DNA from: Branchiostoma floridae
Taxonomy: Eukaryota > Chordata > Leptocardii > Amphioxiformes > Branchiostomatidae
Direction of reading: 5' to 3'
Assembly: GCF_000003815.2 (NCBI RefSeq)
Contig: NC_049995.1
Location: 19,057,252-19,121,251, forward strand
DNA: 64,000 nt
The position numbers were made by a program, and so were the translations under genes. Under the pieces are notes generated by a model that worked only from the letters and a program-made list of their open reading frames with translations, was not told the DNA's origin and searched no databases. Shown one piece after another: positions 10,379 to 22,300 of this stretch. Each line of letters starts with the position of its first letter. Position 1 is the stretch's first letter.

Positions 10379-13300
10379 AGGCAAAGCTAGGCACAACTTT
10401 TCAGGCGCAGTTCCTACAGATTCTAAAACATATAAAAACCGCACTCCCGATAACAACCGGAGTCCGATAACTAAATACTATCCTGCTGACCACATAGAGA
10501 AGCTATAATGTTAAAATACTATCCTGCTGACCACATAGAGAAGCTATAATGTTAAAATACTATCCTGCTGACCACATAGAGAAGCTATAATGTTAAACTA
10601 CTATCCCGCTGACCACATAGAGAAGCTATAATGTTAAAAGCGCTCCTGACACATAGAGAAGCTATAATGTTAAAAGCGCTCCTGACAAATCCAGTAATCA
10701 ATAAGTTTGTCTCATTACCGACAGAATCGCCACGACCATCAGATAAGGCCCAACATTAACATGCCGACACAGACTGGGCCGTTCTGGGGACTTTTATCAA
10801 CTTTTAGTCACGTTCTGCGAGTTTTAGCCGCGAGGAGCGACAGTTTCTTCCTTATTCCGTACCCTGGGGTACACCAGGTTTCCGTTCCCAGCTCACCAGA
10901 GCTGATATTTCCTGGGTGATGCGGAAATGTCGGCGGGTAAAGTCGTAGGAAACGCGAAAATCCCGGCAAACTTTGTCCACTCGCGGTGAATAATGGAGCA
11001 GGCACGGCGGCTGTACATGTATACACATGGATGCGCGTATAAACACGTATGTGTAGCGATATGTGGGGAGCACACACGGCACCCTGCACGCTTCCGTCGT
11101 ACCAAGGACACGTCGGGAGACGACGGAAAAACGCCGCTGGACATGTTAATCATAGCAGTTGTGCGTGTCAGCACGTATTGCCATGTGTTACATTAGCAAA
11201 AATATGCTTGTGTATTTCTAGCAAACGATTCGATGCGAAGATTCAATTACGTCTTGATATTTAACGATCCTTAATTGTAAACAAAGGAAATATTATTGCT
11301 AGTCGTTTTTAATGGATTGAAGAAAGGTACGTGCTCCTGGCGGGACGGAAGTCTGTACTCCTGCCGTGTCAATACTTGCCTTCGCTGGTGACTCTACAGT
11401 CGTGCGTTCCTACAGATCCATTGTACATTACACAATACACTCCACAGTCGCGCGTTCCTACAGAACTATTGTACATTACACAATACACTCCACAGTCGCG
11501 CGTTCCTACAGAACTATTGTACATTACACAATACACTCTACAGTCGTGCGTTCCTACAGAATATTGTACATTACACAAAGCACACATGAGCACCGACTAT
11601 TATACATTACACAAAACACACATGAGGGCCAACACTTGAAGTTTGGAATGTCCCTTACCAAGGTTTGAAAGCCAAAGATATTGTATCAGGCCGGTTGGTT
11701 TGAGATCAGTGAACTCTGCACAACGTTCATCATATGATTCAACATGAGCCACTTCAACACTGGAGGGTCCAAATTCCGATCACGCTAAGTTCGCGTCTCG
11801 GCCCCTTACTGACTCCGTTTGTCGTTTCATAGATCTCTAAAGTCTTTCATTTAAAGCGCAGTTAAGATGTTTATTCATTACTGTGGTAAAATTCGTTTCT
11901 GTGATAGAATTAACAAAGAAATTAATATTCGACTTTGATAGAAATTCCGCGTGTCATAACGTACAATGTTCAGAAGTTCTGTAGGCTTCCGTTCGGACTT
12001 TCTGTACGATCGACTTGTTTCGTGTTAGTACAGTGTATAGTACAGTAGCCTATAAGCTTATCCATTGCACAATATGGCGACAATAGTGTATACTTTATAA
12101 TCGGACGCAGTGATGTAGGGACATTAGTATTTCCAGGCCTGGCACAGTTTCCGTTATGAGCGCAGAGAAATTAACGCGGTATCTGGGTCAGCAGGAGTAC
12201 TGGGTTCCCCGGGGTAAAATGTTAGATTTGTGGAGAGATCAGCAAATCAATGTATTGTATTCATTTCCAAACGAGTTTTTTCCTGATAGTATAAAACCAA
12301 TAAGAAAGCGGATGCATGCCTATAACTTATGTAAATCGATGTAAGGTTGGATATAAGTTGTCTATATCACATTGCCGCATTATCCTGACTGTAGCGTGAT
12401 AATGGTTTATCTTGAGGCGTGGATTTGATCTCTGTGAGTTGAATTCTGGTAACAAGAAGATAAAGCTTTAGGCGTGCTGAACAGAGTGTTCTAGTGCTCA
12501 GTTCTGCTGTGGAGTTAAATCGACTTTGACGAATTTTGACGGAAAACCCCACCTAGATAGAGGCGATATCGGTTCTGTCAGCTTCTATATTCCGGCCGAA
12601 GGCTCAACATTTGGACTCGTTTCTTATACATGGGGACTGCGTCATAGCTGACGTCATCGCGTTTATGATGAATTGTTTTGTAAACGAGAGATAGCTTTAT
12701 CTGGTTTACTGTTTTGTTTCTTCCCTTGTTTACTATCAACACTATAGTTAATGATATTTTACCTCTAGTCTTTGATGCAATGGTGTAACTACCGCATTAA
12801 GCCCCTATGGACAAGAGCATGCAAATAAAGATCATTCCATTATTATTAAGGTACACAATAATAAAAATCAAATCATAATATACAAGCGGAGTTTTCGGCT
12901 GTTTTTTTATCGGGGCTCCACTCCGCTCTTCCCCGCCCCACGTGTCGGTACCGGTGCCTCCGGGCGCGACTTTGTGTGGCGATGTTGTGACAAGTCAGAC
13001 TCGCTACTTTGTTTGCTACACATCGGCTTCTGTAGCAGTGAAAGGTAGAGACTCTGACTTAGGAGTCAAGTTTGTAAGGGAGGAAAACGATATCAACAAT
13101 GGCTGATCAGAGCCCTTTTGTTTGGGCGTTCAAGTACTAGATTAAGTACAAAACTGCTGAATGAACCAGTCCGATACGTTTGATTTGGCTGGTACATGTA
13201 CTATGAGTTTGTCTCCAGTCTCTTTCTGGTTGAAAGTTTTGGTTAACATAAACAAACAAGCTCTTGTCCGTGCATTGTTCGGGAAACAATTGTAAAACAA

Positions 13301-16300
13301 AAGAAAAGTTTGTGTGCTTAGTTTTAAGTAGTGAAAATTGAGTTGTTCTTAGTTTTCCAAGAGTTGCATTCCTAGTTCGGTCGGATTTCTCTAGTGTTAT
13401 GTGTGCGGAGTTGCTGTGCTCCTACGTTGCCACCATGATTGTGTGGTAAGAACTTGCCTACTAGTAGTAGTTCCCCAGATCGACTGCGTCTGTTGGGCGG
13501 GCTTGTCAGAACACGCTCATGTCTCGGTTCTCTGGATCTCTCCATTTTCAAAGGACAGGCGAAGGCCCATTGCGAGGGTTACAACAGTTGTTTAAAATCT
13601 GTACCGCGGCTATGGCTGGCTACTACGCACTCCATCTTGAGTTGAGATGACTTTTCACAATCGATATTTGTCAGCCTATCGCATTGTCCCTTTATTGGGA
13701 AATGTCTGTAACAAAAGAAGCCAGAGTTGATGCCCTGAATATGTATGTGCTGAAAGGCTACCTGCACTGTTAGCATGGTGCTGACATTTCTGTGTTGTAC
13801 TGTTAAGATTTCTGCGTCAGTAGGATTTTGAGTTGCTAAGATTTTGTGTTGGAGGGATTCTGTACTGTGAGATTCTTACGTCGGTAGGATTTTTGGGTTG
13901 TTAAGATGTCTGTGTTGTTAAGACACAACCCCCCCCCCCCCCTTTCAATGATGTCGTGCGCCTAACAGTTTTGCCCCCCTGACCCCTCACATGTACGGAC
14001 AGCCAACCCAGCCTGGTATGGCATAATTAGAAAGCCGAGCCAGCCGGCGAAAGTTTAGACGATATTGTTTATGTAATACTATAACATTGCGACAAAGTGG
14101 TGTGATTAACTCGAACAGAAGAAGCCCCGATCCTGCCTTGTGTCAGGGTAAGAACAACAGACGCGGGTCTGATGGAGCAGAAGCGTCCCCCCGGTGTAAT
14201 TTGGGCAGAATTTACGGGTCTGCCCGCCCCGATTATTGCGCGGGGAGCGGGACCTCCTCTGCGCCTGTCGCGCCCGCAAGGCTCCGCGGAGGAGCTGAAC
14301 TTGTTACTCTGCTGCTGAGACGTCCCAGCTGTTCCGCCGCGCCGCCAGCACAGATTCCTGCCAAGACGAATGGGCGCTCGGTCCCAGCGGCGCAGCTCCG
14401 TCCTGTTTTGGTAGGGAGGCAGGTATTTACTTGGTCTGTCGGCGGAGCGAGATGAAAACCCGCCCCCACTTCAGCTAAGTCCCGCCAGCTCAGGCCAAAT
14501 CTCCCCTACACCGCTTTGTTTATCATCAGATTAGCCGAATTTATTTTATCAGGTTTAATTATAACAATATTTTAGGTCGCGTGTCAGCTCAAAACAAGCA
14601 GGCGCGGAAAGAGGATCCGCCTTTCCCGCGGCGCGGCCAGCCTTCAGAGGTTTGGTGACGTTTGGGTGACGTTTGCGCCGGAAAAGGAAAATGCTGTACT
14701 GGTACGGCTGGGTTATCAGCGGAGAAGTTTGTAGTTTGTACTGGAGTTGTGGTGAATGGCCTGGATATCAGTACAGCCTGTGGTTTACACTAGATTGTAG
14801 TGGGCACGTTAGTACTGATACTGGTGGTTCTGTAGTAGGCACGTCAGTACTGGAACTGGTGGTTCTGTAGTGGTTACGTCAGTACGTACTGGTGGTTCTG
14901 TAGTGGTTACGTCAGTACGTACTGGTGGTTCTGTCCCGGCTGCGGGTTCGCCTTGGCACCGAGGTGGGGTAGGAGGACCTCAGGAGTGCCAGGAATACCT
15001 GCACACACGGCCCAGCGTCTCCAAGACGCCTGGACGGAAACCCCAGTCTTCAAGACGCCGGTACCCAGCCCCACGGTCTCCAAGACACCCCACACGTATG
15101 CCGAGCCTGAAGACGCTTGTAAGACGCCCTCACACGTAGGTTCCGTCCAGAAGACGCCTCGATTAGCGCGCCGCGTCTGTTGCCTGGGAACGAGTGACCA
15201 CCAGCAGATGTGATCCTGGGTACGAGTGCCCCAGCAGATGTCAGCAGCAGTAAATTGGCGAGGTGGGGACAGTTTTGTGTTGTGTCATCCGATCCGATAA
15301 TGTTGCCCGGCGGCTATGTGCGGATATTAGCCGGTTGTGCCCGGGTATGTGCCGTACCGGCAGGTGTGTGCCAGCCCGCCGGGCCGCCCCCTCGCCCTGA
15401 GCCGCCGGATTTCCCGTCCTTCCCGCAGCCGAGCCCGGGATTATCCCCACTTTCCTTGTTTGCTTGTTCGGCTCAGCTCGTACAGGGCACTTCCGGTCAC
15501 ATGACGGCATAGAAAACGCAAAACTTGCTTACCTGCTCACACCTGGATAGATACCTGCTTAAGACGTGCACACCTGTCGGTACCGGTCCGCATGCGAGAT
15601 GGGAAAGGAGCACTTGGCATCCAAGAAGACAGCTAAAATGGGCACACTGCATATGCTAAGTGTGCTAGCGAGGTTTAGGACACAAGCCGTCTGGACAACA
15701 ACCCTGTACAGAACATGTGTGTCAGCTGGTCATCTTCGAGCATGGAAAAGTACCTTAGATATTCCTGTATACCATCAGAACATATTGTAGGTTCCCGTAT
15801 ACATATAGACCTCCTTGTAGGTTGCTGGCGGGCCAGAATCAGCATCCAAAAGCTCAATCATTGGTTCATGGTCAGGGCGACAAGATAAGGACTGCCTGGT
15901 GGTGGCGATGCTATTTAGGGCAATGATTGGTGTGTGTGTGTGGGGGGGGGGTGTGCTTTAGACCGTGAGTCTTAAGTTGCAACTTTCTCCATGAGATATA
16001 TTTGGTGCATGCCCGTCCTAGAAAGTTCCGCTCAACAGCCGGTCCTCGTCAGGGGCGGGGAACTGCGCTTGTAGTTCACGTCGGTCGGACTTTCGGATTG
16101 ATGCCGTCATCAGAAACATATCTACTTTCCTATAAGCTGAGACATGAAGAGGTCATGAGGCATGAGTAGCTACAGAACGTCGATGAAGATTAGACATCCA
16201 GGTAAAAAGATATGCCCCCAAAAAGCAGTTACTCAAGCAACTGGATATGATTTTGAAAAATGACGTTTCGTCCTGATTTTGGAAAATCATAGCCAGTTTC

Positions 16301-19300
16301 TTGAGCAACTGCTTTTTTTTTAGCAATAGCTACAGTAGATGCAGTGGTGATGCAGGCAACAGTTCCCTCCTATAGCATGCAGGTTGCGGTTGCGCCAGCC
16401 TATACCGTCCTGCAATGATCCCGTCGTTTGTATCTTGCAACCACCATCTCGCCCCTATCTCAGTAACCACCATCTCGCCCCTATCTCAGTAACCACCATC
16501 TCGCCCCTATCTCGTAACCACCATCTCGCCCCTATCTCAGCTAATCCAGTTGTAACTATCTGAGATTTCCTTGCCGTTATTCCGTGGACGCGGGCGGTAG
16601 TTGGGCGAGATAAGTTATCAGCAGAGCGCGAGAATGTTGAATCAATCATCACACATCCCCTGCAGCCCAGCGCCTTGACTCCGGCCATGACTTCTTCGCG
16701 CCAGTCAAAATAGAGGAAGTGGCGGTTCGAGCGCTGAAGGTCTCCGCGTCGCAATCACCACACGCGCAGTCCCGTAACCATGGAGGAGAGAACTCATTGC
16801 CGTAACGAATTGACAATCCATCAAGGGTATAGCTCATTGCCGTAACAAAGGAACAAATTTTCATCCGATTGTCGAAGGAACTATCCAGAGTGCCAGGACC
16901 ATTCCCGCCATGCGTTTCCTCGGAAAGAATTATTCTTGTCCTATGGTTACGACTCCTCACGATAGAAAATGTCAGGTCAAATGTTGCCTTTTCATTTCCA
17001 ATTTATTGACGTTCATCGTCCAAACTTTCATCAGAACTGACAAATTGTCATCTCTGCAGCCGTCAGACTACAGGTGATCGGAACAAGACAGAAACTAGCC
17101 GCCGTTTCGGCTGCAATCCGCCGCCCTGCATGCCGACCCGTCATCATATCGCTAGCGCTATGCAGTTTTTGCGACGCCATCAGACAAAGTGACAGATTCA
17201 CGACGAAATTATAGGTTTAACCTGATCATTCCGCCTGTGTAGGCAGCGGGGGAACTGGGTCGTGCTCACGGCTGACTGCGCCCGGCCTGGAGAGCTTCCT
17301 GTGCAGTCTTGTGGAGAACAGTTGTTAGTTCCAGAGCACCGTGTCTACGGGGTCCTACAGGCATCATTATGGGAAGCAGGGCGTCATTTGCAGGCCGCCA
17401 TGCGTGTCAGTATCAGGGATGTATCAAATATGCCCGGTACTGTTGGTTCCACTTGGGATGATGTTTCGTCCTGATTATTCAATCTTACTACTTATGTTAT
17501 CTTTCCGGTGATAGGGCCAGCACGGGCTAGTCTCTAACAGACTCAGGTGATGGGGCTAGGAAGGGCTAGTCTCTACCAGACTCCCGCCTGGCCGAATAGT
17601 AATAATAGGGGCTAGGAATAAAAGCCTAGTAGAAGTCAATTGGCCTAGGAGTGAACTGACCGGATAGACTGCATAAGAAATTCCTTGGCAACATTTGTCC
17701 TACTTTGCGATTTTTTTTTCTTTTTCATCCAGTTGACACATCTGCTTGGACACTGATTACGACCCACGGAACACTGTAGCGTCATGCGGTCCGCTCTGTC
17801 CTACACCAGCTACTCTCCAAGCAGAGGTTGAGTCGCGTAGATATAGTAGTTGTCGGAAAAATAACACCGACGCTCCTTTCCGACTACTATTATATCTACG
17901 CGACTGCTTGGAGAATATACACCAGGCACGTGGCCGGGGCAGCTGTACGATCGTGCGGTTGCCAGGATAGTCGCAGGCGTGTCGGTGCCGCGGTTTGGGT
18001 TCCCGGTGAGTTCTGAGGCATGACGGCGGCCGGGCGCGTCTCCCGGTTCGGACGGCTGTTTACCGCTCGCCTCCGCGCTTGTGTAAATGTTACAGGCACA
18101 AACTGACACTCGGCTGACCCCGGCGCACGGCAGGTGCTGCGGGGAGATGCCTCACCTGACGGCGTCTCACCTGACGGTGTCTCACCTGACGACGCACGGC
18201 AGGTGCTAAGGGGAGATGTCTCACCTGACGGTGTCTCACCTGACGGCGCACGGCAGGTGCTAAGGGGAGATGTCTCACCTGACGGTGTCTCACCTGACGA
18301 TGTCTCACCTGACGGTGTCTCACCTGACGGCGCACGGCAGGTGCTGCGGGGAGATGTCTCACCTGACGGTGTCTCACCTGACGGCGCACGACAGGTGCTG
18401 CGGGGAGATGTCTTACCTGACGGTGTCTCACCTGACGGTGTCTTATACAATAAAGGTCTTCATTCATATACAAGCCCCACATCAGACTGTTACACCTGAC
18501 GGTGTATCATAAGCATCACATCATGATGTTACACACGCAGTAAAAAATTGTTTCACCTTACACAAAGATGTTGTTACACAGGGACAATGTTTCACCTTAC
18601 ACAAAGATGTTGTTACACAGGGATAATGTTTCACATTACACAAAGATGTTATACAGGGAACAATATCAACACCCACACTGTAACGTTTAACTCCACGTAA
18701 TACGTTTACATCTTACATACTAGTATCATATATCACGATATTTCACAGAGACATTGACACGCATTCTAATGTAACATGGTTATTACATGGTACGTTTTAC
18801 GATGTTACACAGTAGGGTTTCACATGTCACCCATGTACCATTTAACCTTTAAATGTACCCTGAAAGTTGCTGATTGCACCAACCCGCGAGCCCCTGCCCC
18901 AGTTCTAGGACTGCACGGGCAATAAACCCACATGATGAACGGCTAAAGTAAACTGACCCGAAAATGACCCCACAAAAACAACCGTCTCCGCCCGAGCTAA
19001 CCCAACAAATCCGCACACAGCCAACCTGTTAATTAAGAACGTTAATTGCCCAATTTATCTTCAGCATACCGCCACAGAACGGCCATAAAGCACACGGCAA
19101 ACGTTCTGGTGACGCGGGGAGAACGGCAAACTGAAGCGTTCTGTAGCGCCGTGCATTAGTTTCGGATAGTTCAGCATGAATAACTTGTTTCATGTAGTTG
19201 CTCCGAAGTCTTATGATGATTGTTTCCAGTTATCAAAAACAACTCAGGAAAAACATTTGCTGAAGAACAGTGATGATAACGTGAATAACTTTCACACCCA

Positions 19301-22300
19301 CTGATGGACTAGTGTATTGGTGAGTAGATGCATGGTTGTTAGGCGGGGTGATAAGTTACGCGTGTACTTTTGCTCTGTGGATGTCCTTGGGTCGGCCCGT
19401 TAGGAACATAACAACCCAGGAATTACTGTTACTAACAGCACCACAACTGCGGAATTAGCGCAGAGATAAATAACTACGGAGCGATGCCCGGCGAGTGAGT
19501 CCGCCCGTGGGGAACCCCGTCTGTTATCGGGCGGCGGCTGAATCTACCCTCCCGATACTGCAGCCCTTATCTCCCCCAACAACAAGCAATGTAAACTACA
19601 CCCGAGTATCAACTTCCCCTGCACTTCAGCCTGCTTTCGGTTCGGCAAGCCTGACAGGAAACAATCGGAGTTAAGGTCTTTAGTGAGTTTGTTCTTTAGC
19701 CTAGTTAAGACCTTCTCGGTCGATAACATGCCCATGTTACATGGAGATGTGGTTTCCCTTTGGCACTTGCAGGGCAGGCGCACAGTTATAATGTGGCCTC
19801 CGTAGCAGGCTCTAGTCTGGCTTTTCTTCTGATGGGATTCAGTAGCATCGGTTAGTTCTGCTGCACTCGTCTGACACGCGAGTGGGATCCGGGCGACATA
19901 GAATTCCATCAGACAAAAAGGAGGCTAAACTTTGGATGATCAGATCTATTGATATTCGTACTTTTATTTTATTTGTCAGCAACTGATACTATGTACTATA
20001 ATGTACTACTGTATAATGTAGCCTTTCTCTGAAGTTGTCGTTCTCAGGCCCCGGCTTTCCGTTGGAAAGTCAGATCCATTGTAGTTAGCTTTTGGTGATA
20101 TTTCTGCTGTTGTTGAATGTTGAGGCGACAACATGTGGATTGTAGGTACAAGTACCAATTATGATGTGATTATGTAAACAAAAGTCACGCTACTCAAAAC
20201 AACATGTTTTACCGATTAGCGCAGAAATAAACACAAGCGGCCGCAGGCAGCGACAATTGAAAAAAAAATAGTTCGTTGTAACTTCCTGTCCCCAAATGGC
20301 CCTCGTACACATCGTTGTGCCAGAAGAACACTAAAGATTTTCCAATGATTCCCCTACTCCTGTACTAAGTGGTTATATTGACTGGTTAGTGACTGACGTG
20401 TTTAAGGGTGAGTTTTACTCCTGCAAACCTTCCGTTCCCGTAGCGACAGGTTGATGCTGTGTTCCCCATCTCCTATGTTGAACAGTACTACAGAATGGCT
20501 TCAGTTATTCTCTCTCAGACCTGGGAAACTGCAGTTCCCCTAATCGTTGATGCGGTGATGCTGTTGATGCGGTGGTGTTGAGTATCTCCCCATCTCCTAT
20601 GCTGAACAGTAATTACAGAATGGCTTCAGTTTCCCCCCTCAGACCTGGGAAACTGTAGGGAAACTGCAGCGCCCCTAATAAGAAGTTGATGTGGTGGCGT
20701 TGAGTGAGGCCAGGCCCCCTGCCCCAGTTCGCCCTGACAGCCCAGATGTGTCCTGGCGACGGTCTGACCGGCCTATCAGCCTCACACCGACGGCCTGGCG
20801 TCGCTATCAGCCCCGGCCGTGCGCCGGGCCGAACCTGACACCGAAAGTCTGCGGCTGGGGGAAGGGGAGGTTCCGCTCGGCCGCCTTCCCGTCTCCTTGC
20901 TAGGCTGCCGTCTTAAGACGCCCCCCCCCTCCCGTTCCCAGAGTCGTCTAGACCAGAGAAGCCCATCCGTCAATCTGGTGGCGCTCAGCTGGCAGGCAGG
21001 ACCTCCCTGAGGAGGAACACAGGGGGTGGCCGGCGACGATATGGGCACCCGACCGTCAGGTTAGCGTCAAAGGGGCGCCCGCCGTCAGGCTAGCGTCACT
21101 GGAGTGTCCGAGCGTCAGGTTAGCGTCACGGGCGTCCGAACGTCAGGCTAACGTCGCTGGGTCGTCCGAGTTTCAGGTTAACGTCATGGGCGCGTCCCGA
21201 CGTCAGACCAGCGTCACTGGAGCGTCAGGCCGGCGTCACGGGACCCTCGACCGTCAGGCTAGCGTTAAGTTCAAGTTGGTGGAAGTGTCCACTGCTGTGT
21301 TTCAGACATTGATAAAAAAAGCTTTGAGCGCATTAAATGTCTTTCGTCTCTATAAGCCATCACGATGGTCATTCGACGTTGCCGAAGATGACTTTGTGTT
21401 CGAAGGTGGCTGATAAATATTTCCTCAGAGAGATTAAGCTCCTAATCCCTCTTGACCACAGGCCGGTTGTAGGACAGACAGTCATATGGTCGATCCGGGC
21501 AGCGACTACCGCGGTACTCACGGCGCCTTTTCGTGTCCCCCGAAACTGTCTGCACACGGGCCTAAAACTAGCACGTCCGAGTTACGGTATGTCATTAGAA
21601 CAATCTCCTGCATACTTTTCCCCACAGTTACTACTGCTGCCTTCTTGTGCGGCTAAGTGTACGTAATCCTTCACACAATGTTAAAATTGGAGATCCGGGC
21701 TTTTCTTTCTAACAGCCTCCTTACAAAAAGTTACAAGCTCTCATCAAACAAAAAAGGAAGTACATTCCTGAGGTAAAACAGTGCCGCCGCGGGTCCAACA
21801 TGACGGATGTGACAGATCATGTCAGACAGAAGGACAGATGGGTCCGTGTGACATCTCTAATGATGAATAGGTTGGAATAACGTTAGCCGAAACTGTTACA
21901 GGGAAAAGGTAGCGAACCGTAACTGCTACATTATGGATAGGTCTGCATAACGTTAGCCGAAACTGTTACAGGGGAAAGTAGCGAACCGTAACTGCGACAT
22001 TATGGACAGGTCCGCATAACGTTAGCCGAAACTGTTACAGAGGAAAGTTGCGAACCGTAACTGCTACATTATGGACAGGTCCGCATAAGATTAGCCGAAA
22101 CTGTTACAGGGGAAAAGTAGCGAACCGTAACTGCTACATTATGGACAGGTCCGCAAAACGTTAGCCGAAACTGTTACAGAGGAAAGTTGCGGACTGTAAC
22201 TGCTACATGATGAATGGCCCGTATAACGTTAGCCGAAACTGTTACATGAAAGAGTCGCAGTCCATACGTGGGAGCGCTGACCGGCCAATTAGCAGCGTGT

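Noticed and set aside
17896-18499. ORFs of 121-184 codons around the CACCTG array
   Set aside because: Repeat artefacts on both strands; no family likeness and no plausible exon borders.
19544-19909. 121-codon minus-strand ORF
   Set aside because: Unique sequence but no recognisable domain, no neighbouring exons; within chance length for this GC content.
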